A stretch of 64,000 bases of DNA from CADCWN01 sp046328475 (GCA_046328475.1 JAXLWN010000017.1:43060-107059), one strand, 5' to 3'. Shown: positions 9,131 to 17,211, counted from the first letter of the stretch. Notes: generated by a model from the letters alone, not told the origin. A program made the numbers and translations.

Positions 9131-9586
9131 TCAGGAAACCGCCGCAACAAGCTGGATAATGGCGATCTTATCGGAGAAGCGCTGCATATCGTCGATATTC
9201 TGAGTGATGAGCGTGTCGATGTTATACGCGAGCATCGTCGCCACGATATTCGCGTCGTGAACTTGTTTCCCGCCAGTTGGATAATCGCGCAAGAGTAACA
9301 GCAATTGTGTGGTGACATTCACAGTGTCATCGGCCACAACAAAGAGTGACTGGAACGCCTGCACACGACTGATCGCATCTGCGGCAGAGAGCGGCACCGC
9401 AAAAGTCTGCGGCCTCGTGACAACGGCCAGATATTCGCGCAACACCTGGCGACTGATCCACAACGTCGCGCCCCGGCTTTGCTGATCGGCAACCAGATCG
9501 GCCGCCTCCCGATGCAGTGGCATGGCCGCAATTGTCGCGCGGAGCAACACATTTGTATCGACAAAAACGCTACCGACCGTCGTCAT
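9131..9586 (-). CDS. PIN-domain toxin (VapC-like)
   Basis: A 151-residue PIN-domain ribonuclease, the toxin of a type II pair. Acidic residues expected for Mg2+ binding are visible in VFVDTNVLLRA near the N-terminus, REYLAVV, and KQVHDANIVATM with a later DTLITQNIDDM. VapC toxins cleave RNA and are held inactive by the cognate antitoxin. The ATG at 9586 is chosen because it places the catalytic Asp at the usual position and overlaps the antitoxin's 3' end by 17 bases. The pair is antisense to, and between, the regulator and the FAD oxidase. Confidence 0.85.
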   Translation of the reverse strand: MTTVGSVFVDTNVLLRATIAAMPLHREAADLVADQQSRGATLWISRQVLREYLAVVTRPQTFAVPLSAADAISRVQAFQSLFVVADDTVNVTTQLLLLLRDYPTGGKQVHDANIVATMLAYNIDTLITQNIDDMQRFSDKIAIIQLVAAVS

Positions 9587-9797
9587 CGTACCACTCGGCA
9601 CGCCGCAGCGGCACAGGCCCGCCGAGCGCCAGGTCAATTGTCAATGCCCGGAATGCAGCCTGCCAATCGTCGGCTTCAGGCGAGGTGGACGTAGCGGGCG
9701 CATCGAGATAGCGCGCGAGTTCTTGGCGCTCCTCGGGCGACAATTGCGCGATCAGTTCCACCAGGGTTTGATACGAGATTGACAGTTGTACCGTCAC
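9570..9797 (-). CDS. putative antitoxin of the PIN-domain toxin
   Basis: A 75-residue protein starting at GTG (9797), preceded by GGGAGGTG at 5 bases' spacing. A longer frame upstream looks non-coding. The N-terminus (TLVELIAQLSPEERQELARY) is helical and resembles small antitoxins. The C-terminus is acidic and tryptophan-containing (AEWYDDDGR), as expected for a toxin-wrapping tail. It overlaps the PIN gene start, so the two are translationally coupled. I do not recognise a named DNA-binding antitoxin family, so the assignment rests on position and size. Confidence 0.65.
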   Translation of the reverse strand: MTVQLSISYQTLVELIAQLSPEERQELARYLDAPATSTSPEADDWQAAFRALTIDLALGGPVPLRRAEWYDDDGR

Positions 9798-10020
9798 AGC
9801 GGCACCTCCCAGCCGCGCACTCCAGTCTCCGGCAAGTATAAGGAACGGTGCGGCGTTCTGCGACTGCGCGCCCAAGCGTGGTGCGTTAGTTCCGAAAAAA
9901 CCTACGTACCATCCCGCGCGAAATCTTCGTACTTCCCCCCATTCGCCTTCCGTCGCCACTCCCTACAGTAGTGGCAGCGGAGCCGCCACGCGGCGGGCAA
10001 CAACGAACAGGGGGAAAGAA

Positions 10021-11949
10021 ATGAGCACAGCAGTGCGGAACTTCGCCGCATCCATCTCGGGCCAGGTCATCACCCCGGATAGCCCCGACTACGACGAAGC
10101 ACGCACACTCTGGAACGGCATGTTCGACCAGCGCCCGGCCTTGATCGTGCGCTGCGCGAACACATCCGACGTCGTCGCCTGCGTCAACCATGCCCGCAAG
10201 CAGGGGTTGCAAGTCGCCGTGCGCGGCGGCGGCCACAACGCGGCCGGGCACGCCACCTGCGAGGGCGGACTGGTCATCGACCTCTCGGCCATGCGCGCCG
10301 TCACCGTGGACCCGGAGCGGCGCACCGCCCGCGCCCAGGGCGGCGCGACCTGGGCCGACGTCGACCAGGCGACCGGCGCACACGGCCTCGCGACCACCGG
10401 CGGCGGCGTCTCCACCACCGGCATCGGCGGCCTCACGCTCGGCGGCGGCCTCGGCTGGCTGATGCGCTCCTACGGCCTCACCTGCGACAACCTGCGCTCC
10501 GCCGAAGTCGTCACCGCCGACGGGCGCGTGCTCACCGCCAGCGCGACCAGCCACCCCGACCTCTTCTGGGGCCTGCGCGGCGGCGGCGGCAACTTCGGCG
10601 TCGTCACCTCCTTCGAGTACCAATTGCATCCGGTCGGCCTCGTCCTCGGCGGCCTGCTCGCCTACCCCGCGCCGCGCACCGCCGAGATCCTGCGCCACTA
10701 CCGCGCCCTGATGGCGACCGCACCCGACGCCCTGACGATCTTCGCCGGCCTGATGACCACCCCCGAGGGCATCCCCGTGATCGGCCTGCTGGTCTGCCAC
10801 AACGGCCCCGCCGACGAGGGCATGGCGCTGATCCAGCCGCTGCTCGACCTCGGCCCGGTCATGCAGCAGGTCGCCCCGATGCCCTACACCGTCCTCCAGA
10901 CGCTGCAAGACGCGATCTTCCCGCACGGCCTCAACGTCTACTGGCGCTCACACTTCCTGCCGCGCCTCTCCGACGCCGCGATCGACACGATTGCCGACGC
11001 CTTCGCCACCGTCTCGTCCCCCCTCTCGGTGGTCCTGATCGAAAGCCTGGGCGGCGCGGTCGGGCGCGTCGGCGCAAACGACACCGCCTTCGCCCATCGC
11101 GACGCCGACTACAACATCGCCATCCTCGGCCGCTGGGCCGACCCGGCCGGCGCGGACGAGCACATCGCCTGGACGCGCCGCTTCCACGACGCCCTCGCCC
11201 CCCACGCCAGCGGCGTCTACGTCAACTATCTCGGCGAGGAAGGCCAGGATCGGATCGCCTCGGCCTACAGCCCCGAGCAATACCGTCGCCTCGTCGCGCT
11301 CAAGGACGCCTACGACGCGACCAACTTCTTCCGGCGCAACCAGAACATCCGCCCGAGTGGCCCCGGCGGCAACGGCCCCACCAGCCGCACTCCCAACTCA
11401 GGCACCACCAGCACCAACCCCACACCAGTCGCCCCCGTCCTGGCTAGCAGCCTGCGGGCCACCCTCCGCGCCGACCTCGACACCGCCCGCACCCTCTTCC
11501 TCGACACCCTCGCCCTCGTCGGCGACGACCACTGGCGCGACCGCAGCGTCGGCAGCCGCTGGCGACTCGGCGAAGTCCTGGCGCACATAGCCTCCTACCT
11601 CGACGCGGTCATCCCGATGGCGCTCGCCAACGCACGCCAAGGGAAGAGCATGCCGAACATGCCCGCCTTCCTGCTGAACCAGATGAACTATTTCCTGGGC
11701 AAGCAAGCCGCGCGCGGCCAGGATTGCCGCTCGCTCACCTCCCGCTACGAAGCAGCCCACAGCAGGGCCATCGCCCTCCTCACCGAGATCCGCGACGCCG
11801 AGTGGCAACTCGAAACCGGCCTGCCGCTCGGTCGCCTGACAATCGAGCAAATCTTCCGCCACCACCACGCCCACTGCCGCCTGCACGACGACGAGATCCG
11901 CCGCACCCTCGCCCCCGCCCCCGCCCCCGGCACCGCCCGGCGAGCGTGA
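10021..11949 (+). CDS. FAD-linked oxidase fused to a DinB-like domain
   Basis: A 642-residue protein. Residues 1 to about 447 form a berberine-bridge-type (PCMH) FAD oxidase: the VRGGGHNAAGH motif supplies the His that covalently binds FAD, and GIGGLTLGGGLGWL and the C-terminal ATNFFRRNQNIRP are typical. The position of the second, Cys linkage of bicovalent members is Met here (GWLMR), so binding is probably through His alone. After a Gly/Pro/Thr/Ser linker of about 25 residues, residues 475-642 resemble a DinB/mycothiol-dependent fold, with WRLGEVLAHIASY and a His cluster HHHAHCRLHDDE that could bind metal. The start has GGGGGAAAG upstream. The fusion is unusual; fusion through a lost stop or a sequencing error is an alternative. 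Confidence 0.85.
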   Translation: MSTAVRNFAASISGQVITPDSPDYDEARTLWNGMFDQRPALIVRCANTSDVVACVNHARKQGLQVAVRGGGHNAAGHATCEGGLVIDLSAMRAVTVDPERRTARAQGGATWADVDQATGAHGLATTGGGVSTTGIGGLTLGGGLGWLMRSYGLTCDNLRSAEVVTADGRVLTASATSHPDLFWGLRGGGGNFGVVTSFEYQLHPVGLVLGGLLAYPAPRTAEILRHYRALMATAPDALTIFAGLMTTPEGIPVIGLLVCHNGPADEGMALIQPLLDLGPVMQQVAPMPYTVLQTLQDAIFPHGLNVYWRSHFLPRLSDAAIDTIADAFATVSSPLSVVLIESLGGAVGRVGANDTAFAHRDADYNIAILGRWADPAGADEHIAWTRRFHDALAPHASGVYVNYLGEEGQDRIASAYSPEQYRRLVALKDAYDATNFFRRNQNIRPSGPGGNGPTSRTPNSGTTSTNPTPVAPVLASSLRATLRADLDTARTLFLDTLALVGDDHWRDRSVGSRWRLGEVLAHIASYLDAVIPMALANARQGKSMPNMPAFLLNQMNYFLGKQAARGQDCRSLTSRYEAAHSRAIALLTEIRDAEWQLETGLPLGRLTIEQIFRHHHAHCRLHDDEIRRTLAPAPAPGTARRA

Positions 11950-11959
11950 CACATTTTCC

Positions 11960-12028
11960 GAGTTCAAAGTTCAAGGTTCAAAGTTGCATGCCCTGAACTT
12001 TGAACCTTGAACTTTGAACTTTGAACTC
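11960..12028. repeat. TTCAAAG/CTTTGAA heptad hairpin
   Basis: Heptads TTCAAAG/TTCAAGG at 11960-11985 are matched by the reverse-complement arm at 11995-12028, which has one extra heptad. The loop is about 10 bases. It lies between the oxidase stop and the ribosome-binding site of the nitrilase-like gene. Confidence 0.85.
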
Positions 12029-12043
12029 GTCCAGGGAGGCACC

Positions 12044-12961
12044 ATGGGCACCGCCGCACCGCGCCCCCTCGTGGTCGCAACGATCCAGGCCACACCGCTG
12101 CCGCTCGACCGGGAGGCGACGATCGAACGTGCCTGCGAGTTGATCATGGACGCCAGCGACGCGGGCGCACGGTTGGTTGTCTTCCCTGCCACCTACAGCC
12201 CCGGCTACCCCGACTGGGTCTGGACGATCCCCGCCAACGACACCCAGCGCCACCGCGACCTGCGCGCCACCCTCCTGGCAAACTCCGTGGAAGTGCCCGG
12301 CGATTGCATCGACCGCCTCTGCAGCATTGCCCGTCGCGCCCGAATCAACGTCGCCATCGGCATCAGCGAGCGTGCCGCCAACGGCGCGGCGCTCTACAAC
12401 ACCATCCTCCACATCAATGAGCGCGGCGACATTCTTGCGCGCCACCGCGCCATCACCCTCGCCAGCGCCGAGCAGCTGGTCTGGACCCCCGGCGACGGCG
12501 AAACCTTCGGCGCAGTCCGCTACCCCTTCGGTCTCGTCGGCGGACTGATCGGGCGCGAACACTACCTCCCGCTCGCCCGCCACGCCCTCTACGCCTGGGG
12601 CATCCGCCTCTACCTCGCCTTCGGCCAGGAGTCTGGCGATCCCTGGCTCGCCACGTTGCGCCACATCGCACGCGAAGGCCAGGTAGCCGTCCTCAACTCC
12701 AACGCCATCTTCGCCCCCGACGGTCGCCTCCTCACCAACCCAGCACACCAATCCTCACCATTCCTCACCGCCACCCTCGACACCACCTGGCTCCTCGGCA
12801 ACCCCGAAAGCCCGGCCCACATCGGCGCCGACGCCCGCGCCGACATCTTCCGCCTCACCATCCGCCGCGCCAGCCCGCAACCTCCCCTCGCCATCCCCAC
12901 CCCATCCTCGTCCCTCCCCTCAGAATCGGAAAACTCCGCGCCTCAGCAGCTCCCTCTATGA
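12044..12961 (+). CDS. nitrilase-fold protein lacking the catalytic triad
   Basis: A 305-residue carbon-nitrogen hydrolase (nitrilase) homologue by overall pattern: LVVFPATYSPGYPDW, LARHRAITLASAEQLVWTPG, GGLIGREHYLPLARHALYAWG. In active nitrilases these three places read FPE..., HRK... and LICWEN, carrying the Glu, Lys and Cys of the triad. Here they are Ala, Ala and Gly, so hydrolysis by the usual mechanism is not possible. The reading frame is intact and well conserved elsewhere, which argues for a retained non-catalytic (binding or regulatory) role. The ATG at 12044 has GGGAGG upstream; an earlier TTG in the repeat is rejected. It follows the oxidase-DinB gene and may be co-transcribed if the hairpin does not terminate. 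Confidence 0.85.
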   Translation: MGTAAPRPLVVATIQATPLPLDREATIERACELIMDASDAGARLVVFPATYSPGYPDWVWTIPANDTQRHRDLRATLLANSVEVPGDCIDRLCSIARRARINVAIGISERAANGAALYNTILHINERGDILARHRAITLASAEQLVWTPGDGETFGAVRYPFGLVGGLIGREHYLPLARHALYAWGIRLYLAFGQESGDPWLATLRHIAREGQVAVLNSNAIFAPDGRLLTNPAHQSSPFLTATLDTTWLLGNPESPAHIGADARADIFRLTIRRASPQPPLAIPTPSSSLPSESENSAPQQLPL

Positions 12962-12979
12962 AACCTGCAACAAGGGGTA

Positions 12980-13008
12980 TTGACAACCCGTCACACCCAT
13001 GCTATTGT
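12980..13008 (+). promoter_or_regulatory. strong promoter of the structured RNA
   Basis: TTGACA at 12980-12985 and TATTGT at 13003-13008 are separated by exactly 17 bases, with an added TGC extension at 13000-13002. The predicted start is near 13015, just before the first helix of the RNA candidate. Confidence 0.7.
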
Positions 13009-13014
13009 ACGTAC

Positions 13015-13218
13015 ATCGGGCGACGGCCCCTCGGTCCTAACCAAACCCCTCGGGGCGCGGGCAGGCCGAACGGGACGACCAACCGGAACCCCGCCTCGGC
13101 GGGGCGGGAAAGACCGCAAGGTCGCTCCCACCGGTCCCGACCAACGCCACCTCGGTGGCCACGGTCGCGCCGCCACGAACGCGCAGACGCCGATGGCTCC
13201 TCGGGGCTGTCGGCGTTT
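13015..13218 (+). ncRNA. candidate structured RNA (unclassified)
   Basis: The stretch directly behind a strong promoter folds by eye into an enclosed structure. A closing stem pairs 13018-13024 with 13164-13171. Inside, CGG.CC at 13032-13037 pairs with 13064-13068 and carries a CCC(CUCG)GGG hairpin. CGGGA at 13071-13075 pairs with 13135-13139 and CCGG at 13083-13086 with 13131-13134; these enclose a 6-bp hairpin with loop CUCG (13089-13104) and a GACC(GCAA)GGUC hairpin (13112-13123). A CUCG hairpin at 13146-13159 and a terminal hairpin at 13187-13216 followed by UUU complete it. I could not match it to a riboswitch or housekeeping RNA that I know. It could be an untranslated leader for the protease cassette or an independent RNA. 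Confidence 0.6.
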
Positions 13219-13681
13219 CGCGTTACCCGCCGCGATCACGCCCCTCCTGCTCCCACCTCCACCATTCCGGCACCCACCAATTCATTGCCCAGCCGCGTTC
13301 ATTCCAATGAAAGTGCGCCCACCGCGCGCAACGCCGCAGTGTCGTGCCACCGCATCGTTTGAAGAACCGCATTTTCCCGGAGAACGGGGCCGATGACGAA
13401 GCAACCCACGCCACAGATCGGCCCTCGCACCGAACGTCCCAGATCGCCGTTGCGACAACCGTGGCTGAGCAGGAGTCGCAGGATCATGGCAGCACGATCC
13501 CCGCCTTCATGGCCGAGCAGCGAGGCACGCCACCATCGACTCGCCGCACCCCGACGCGAGCCAGGCCACACGCGGATCATGGCCTGCACCGTGGCGACGA
13601 GTGCGACAATCTCCCCTGGACGCCAGCTCGCACCGGCGACCCGGCGTCCGCGACTGGACACAGTAGGGGGAGTGTTTGCCC
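13219..13681. other. leader region before the protease cassette
   Basis: No convincing gene. A GTG-started frame (13344-13685) would overlap the next start as ATGA, which hints at coupling, but its third-position GC is clearly lower than that of real genes here and it has no recognisable domain. An ATG at 13393 behind GGAG opens another frame that is Arg/Pro-rich and overlaps the next gene by about 90 bases; it is not supported. Confidence 0.3.
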
Positions 13682-13948
13682 ATGATCAGCGAACAGTACG
13701 TCGAAGCGATCGCGACCCTCCGCGCGCCTGCCGATGCCACGCGCGTCGCGCAATGGCTCAGCGCCCGTAGCCTCCGGTCCCAGCGAATCCAGGTCGGCCT
13801 GCTCGTCCAGGGCGACCGGCACGCATTCGAAGCCGCATTCGGCATCAGTTTGCAGCAGACCCACCTGCCACTTTCCTTACCGATCCCACCGGAATTGCAC
13901 GGTGCCGTGACCACCATCACCATTCCCAGCCCACGCCGCTATCACTAG
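13682..13948 (+). CDS. small protein resembling a protease prodomain
   Basis: An 88-residue protein behind GGGGGAG. The pattern RVAQWLSARSLRSQRIQ followed by QGDRHAFEAAFGISLQ resembles the activation domain of kumamolisin-type (S53) proteases, where a WL...GL helix and an AFG strand are typical. No signal peptide is seen. The subtilase starts 44 bases downstream on the same strand, so this may be a prodomain supplied in trans, as inhibitor or folding chaperone of the protease. That role is inferred from resemblance and position. Confidence 0.6.
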   Translation: MISEQYVEAIATLRAPADATRVAQWLSARSLRSQRIQVGLLVQGDRHAFEAAFGISLQQTHLPLSLPIPPELHGAVTTITIPSPRRYH

Positions 13949-13992
13949 CGAGCCAGATACCGGCCCGGGCTGGACCAAGCAAGGAGGCCCCG

Positions 13993-15651
13993 ATGCTCTC
14001 GTTCCTCCCGCCAATCATCGAATCAAACGAGACACCGCCAGACCTGCTCATGGGCTACGCCTCGGTCCGCTCACTCGGTGGCACCTCCGTCTTCGCCAGC
14101 ACCAGCCTCCCCACCTCGGCGGACCCCTACCACAGCACCGCCGCCGATCGCCAGCAGGCCCGCCGGGAACTGGAATCGGCCGGCTGCACCGTGGTCAGCG
14201 AAAGCCAGCTCGGCTTCGCCTTCGCGGCACCCCGGCTGGCGTTCGAGACCCTCACCAACGGCCAGATCGTGACGCGCGAGCGCCTGATGCACTGCGAAGC
14301 CGGGCGGGCGCGCTACGTCACCCACTTCGACATCACCGGGACCGATCAGCCCCACGCCCTCGGCCTCGGCGTCGTCCCCTCGACGAACAGCCGCATCGAG
14401 GGCATCGTGATCGAGCGCCCCCGCATCCCGGCGGCGGTCTTCCCGTCGCCCATCCCGCCCCCGGTCGGTGCCTTCCATCTCCGCGTCCCCGACGACGTCG
14501 CGCTCGTCCTCGGCGCACGCAAGGCGCACCAGCATGGGCACACCGGATCGGGCGTCACGGTCGCCATGATCGACAGCGGCCAGTATGCGCACCCCTTCTT
14601 CCTCGCCCGCCACTACGCCGTCCGGCCAACGCACGCGATGGTCCCGGGCACCTCGCCCGCGAAGGACCCGGTCGGCCACGGCACGGGCGAATCGGCCAAC
14701 ATCTTCGCCGCCGCCCCCGGTGCCACGCTGCAACCGATCCGCGTCTCCGACCCCGGCGGCCACCTCATCGGCGTGATGGCGGGCTTGCTCGACGCCAAAT
14801 CCACCGTCCCCAAGCCGCGCATCATCACCAACTCCTGGGGTGGCGACGAACCTCTCCCGGCCGCCGCGCATCCACCGGCCGAGGAGCAGGCGCTGGTCGC
14901 CGAAGTGCTCGACGCCATCGCGCAGGGCATCATCGTCGTCTTCTCCGCCGGGAATGGGCAGTTCGCCGTGGAGCCACAGATCCCCGGCGTCATCGCCGCC
15001 GGTGGCGTCTATCTCACGCCCCAGCACACCCTGCGCGCCTCCGACTACGCCAGCGGCTACCACAGCCCCTGGTTCGGGGGCGTCAACGTGCCCACGGTCT
15101 CCGGCCTCGTTGGCCTGCGCCCCCGCGCGCAGTACCTCCTGCTCCCGGTCCCGCCGACGTGCGAAATTGATGTGGACGAGAGCCAGCCCGATGATGGCGC
15201 ACCCGGCGACGGCACGTTCGCCAACGATGGTTGGGCACTCTTCTCCGGCACGTCGGCCGCCGCGCCGCAGATCGCCGGCGTCTGCGCCCTGATCCTCGGT
15301 GTCAGGCCGCACCTCACCCGCGCCCAACTCCGCCAGTGCCTGGTCAACACCGCGACCGATGTCATCGTCGGTCGCTGCCACCCGCGCTTCGACAATCTCG
15401 CGGTCACCGGCCCCGACCTCGCCACCGGCGCTGGCCTGGTCAACGCATCGGCGGCCGTCGACTACGCCCTCGCCAACTTCCCCAACTCGCAGCAATGGCC
15501 GCCTCTCTGGCACGAGCCGCCCCTGACACCGCGACGATCGCACCATCATGCTCAGGCAGACGCCGATGGCCCCTCGGGGCTGTCGGCGTCGCTCGTTTCA
15601 CCCACCACCCGGAGCACCCCACTCCCACTCGCGATGCGCTCCCACCCTTGA
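13993..15651 (+). CDS. subtilisin-like serine protease (S8)
   Basis: A 552-residue subtilase with all three catalytic motifs: Asp in VAMIDSGQY (about residue 195), His in PVGHGTGES (about 233) and Ser in FSGTSAAAPQIAG (about 420). The oxyanion Asn is in FSAGNGQF. The first 180 residues are prodomain-like (ARRELESAGCTVVSESQLGF). No N-terminal signal peptide is evident, so export or cytoplasmic action is unclear. AAGGAGG precedes the ATG. The last 40 codons run through a hairpin repeat (15560-15589), so the natural end may be earlier. It forms a likely operon with the prodomain-like gene just upstream. Confidence 0.88.
   Translation: MLSFLPPIIESNETPPDLLMGYASVRSLGGTSVFASTSLPTSADPYHSTAADRQQARRELESAGCTVVSESQLGFAFAAPRLAFETLTNGQIVTRERLMHCEAGRARYVTHFDITGTDQPHALGLGVVPSTNSRIEGIVIERPRIPAAVFPSPIPPPVGAFHLRVPDDVALVLGARKAHQHGHTGSGVTVAMIDSGQYAHPFFLARHYAVRPTHAMVPGTSPAKDPVGHGTGESANIFAAAPGATLQPIRVSDPGGHLIGVMAGLLDAKSTVPKPRIITNSWGGDEPLPAAAHPPAEEQALVAEVLDAIAQGIIVVFSAGNGQFAVEPQIPGVIAAGGVYLTPQHTLRASDYASGYHSPWFGGVNVPTVSGLVGLRPRAQYLLLPVPPTCEIDVDESQPDDGAPGDGTFANDGWALFSGTSAAAPQIAGVCALILGVRPHLTRAQLRQCLVNTATDVIVGRCHPRFDNLAVTGPDLATGAGLVNASAAVDYALANFPNSQQWPPLWHEPPLTPRRSHHHAQADADGPSGLSASLVSPTTRSTPLPLAMRSHP
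15560..15589. repeat. second copy of the CUCG hairpin
   Basis: ACGCCGA/TCGGCGT arms enclose a GGCCCC(UC)GGGGC core. It is nearly identical to the terminal hairpin of the RNA candidate at 13187-13216. The single core difference turns a U-G pair into a C-G pair, so pairing is preserved. The two copies bracket the protease cassette. Confidence 0.75.
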
Positions 15652-15677
15652 CAGTTCGCACTCGCGCCGCGTATCGT
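15648..15677 (+). promoter_or_regulatory. sigma-70-like promoter of the cyclophilin gene
   Basis: TTGACA at 15648-15653 and TATCGT at 15672-15677 with 18 bases between them. The cyclophilin start at 15739 lies about 60 bases downstream. Confidence 0.5.
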
Positions 15678-15738
15678 CGCCTCGGAATTCCTTGAGCAGA
15701 TCGCGGCCCTTCCAGCCCCCAACCCGAGGAGGAACTGC

Positions 15739-16704
15739 GTGAGCGCGCCGCCACCCGAGCGCACCCCGCCAGACACACCGCGCAGCGGCGCACGCGCGCT
15801 CGCCATCGGCCTCGCCGTGGTGCTGGTCCCGCTCGTTCTGCTCATGATCGGCGGCATCGCCCTCTCCCTGAACAGGTCTGCCGCCCCGACCGCCACCCCC
15901 ACCCTCGCCGCCGCTGTCGCCCTCCCCACCCGCCCCGCGACCGCGACAACCGCGCCCATCGCCCTCGCCGCAACGCCAACAACAACGCCCATCCCAACCG
16001 CAACCGAAACAGTCGCCCCGACCGCCACCACCACGCCCACCAGGGCCGCCACGCCCACCACCCTGCCGCCGACCGCGACCACCACGCCCCGGCCCACCGC
16101 GACAACCGCCCGCGCCGCCAGCCCGGCCACGCCGGGCAGCGCCACCGCCACCCGCCTCCCACCAACCCCGACCATCGTGCGGAAGCGCTACAGCAGCCCA
16201 CCCCCCATGACCATCGATCCGGCCAAGACCTACACCGCCACCATCCGCACCAACCTCGGCGACATCGTCATCGCGCTGAACGCGAAGGATGCCCCGATCA
16301 CGGTCAACAACTTCGTCTTCCTGGCGCGCGACGGCTTCTACGACGGCGTCATCTTCCACCGCGTCATCCCCGGCTTCATGATCCAGGGCGGCGACCCCAC
16401 CGGCACCGGCAGCGGCGGCCCCGGCTACCAGTTCGCGGACGAACCAACGAAGAATAGCTACGATACCGGCACCGTTGCGATGGCGAATTCCGGGCGAAAC
16501 ACCAACGGCTCCCAGTTCTTCATCTGCGAAGGCAAGGGCTGCGTCGGGCTCGTGCCAAACTACACCGTGTTCGGCAATGTCGTCTCCGGTCAGGACGTCG
16601 TCACCGCCATCGCCAACGTCCCCAAAACCACCGGCTCCGACGGAGCCATCTCCAAGCCGATCACCCCCGTCGTCATCAGCACCATCACCATCACCGAGAA
16701 GTAA
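15739..16704 (+). CDS. membrane-anchored cyclophilin-type peptidyl-prolyl isomerase
   Basis: A 321-residue protein in three parts. A short basic cytoplasmic N-terminus leads into one transmembrane helix (about residues 21-45, IGLAVVLVPLVLLMIGGIAL). A Thr/Pro/Ala-rich linker of about 110 residues follows. The C-terminal cyclophilin domain has GVIFHRVIPGFMIQGGDPTG, NSGRNTNGSQFFI and YTVFGNVVSGQDVV. The FHR, QGGD and QFFI residues of the active site are present. It should assist proline-limited folding outside the membrane, anchored as a signal-anchor protein. It starts at GTG behind GAGGAGG. Confidence 0.93.
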   Translation: MSAPPPERTPPDTPRSGARALAIGLAVVLVPLVLLMIGGIALSLNRSAAPTATPTLAAAVALPTRPATATTAPIALAATPTTTPIPTATETVAPTATTTPTRAATPTTLPPTATTTPRPTATTARAASPATPGSATATRLPPTPTIVRKRYSSPPPMTIDPAKTYTATIRTNLGDIVIALNAKDAPITVNNFVFLARDGFYDGVIFHRVIPGFMIQGGDPTGTGSGGPGYQFADEPTKNSYDTGTVAMANSGRNTNGSQFFICEGKGCVGLVPNYTVFGNVVSGQDVVTAIANVPKTTGSDGAISKPITPVVISTITITEK

Positions 16705-16792
16705 ACGCCCCTCTCCCTTACTGTCCCACCTCCACACTACTGATCAATTTCCCGCCAAAGTGGCATGATTCGCCCCCTCCACGGGTTCGGTA

Positions 16793-17066
16793 TTGTAGGG
16801 GCGACACACAGCATCGCCCGCGTATCAACCGCCGCCACCAACCTTGTAGGGCGCGTCGCGACGCGCCCGCGTGGGCACGGCACCCGCTACCCAATCAACC
16901 ACCTGCCCCAAGGAGGCCTCGCCATGACCACCCACCCTCTACCCCAGCCACCCGTCAAAGTCCCCCATTCATGGGGGATTGAGGGGGCCAACCTCGCCCC
17001 AGCCACACACCTTCACCTCACCACCGCCTTAAAAGTCCCCCCAGGATTGGGGGGATTTAGGGGGCC
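16793..17066. repeat. cluster of dispersed intergenic hairpins
   Basis: Two GTAGGG-type elements (near 16795 and 16846) contain short inverted repeats such as GGGCGCGTCGCGACGCGCCC. Two elements of the form AAAGTCCCCC...GGGGGATT.AGGGGGCC follow at 16956-16989 and 17031-17066. The last type is familiar from cyanobacterial and Chloroflexota intergenic DNA. A perfect AAGGAGG followed by ATG at 16924 sits among them, but its frame only translates repeats. Confidence 0.7.
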
Positions 17067-17202
17067 TCGCTCCACTCTCTTCTCTCCACTCTCCCTCTCC
17101 ACGCCCCATCCCGCCCCCGGAGAAGCAGCAGAAAAAAGTGAAAATGCAACAACAAACCTACTTTTCCGCCCCTCCATCACCCCAAATCCCCGCAACCCCA
17201 TG

Positions 17203-17211
17203 TGCTATCAT
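17203..17211 (+). promoter_or_regulatory. extended -10 promoter (TGC-TATCAT)
   Basis: TGC at 17203-17205 joins TATCAT at 17206-17211. It is placed about 38 bases before the GTG at 17249 chosen for the regulator, which supports that start. Confidence 0.5.

Noticed and set aside
13015..13218. Cyclic-di-GMP or other known riboswitch
   Set aside because: The GGGAAAGACCGCAAGG stretch recalls parts of known RNAs, but the conserved joining sequences of the classes I know are absent.
13393..13770. Possible peptide-precursor gene beginning MTKQPTPQIG
   Set aside because: It overlaps the better-supported small gene by about 90 bases, has low third-position GC and is Arg/Pro-rich.
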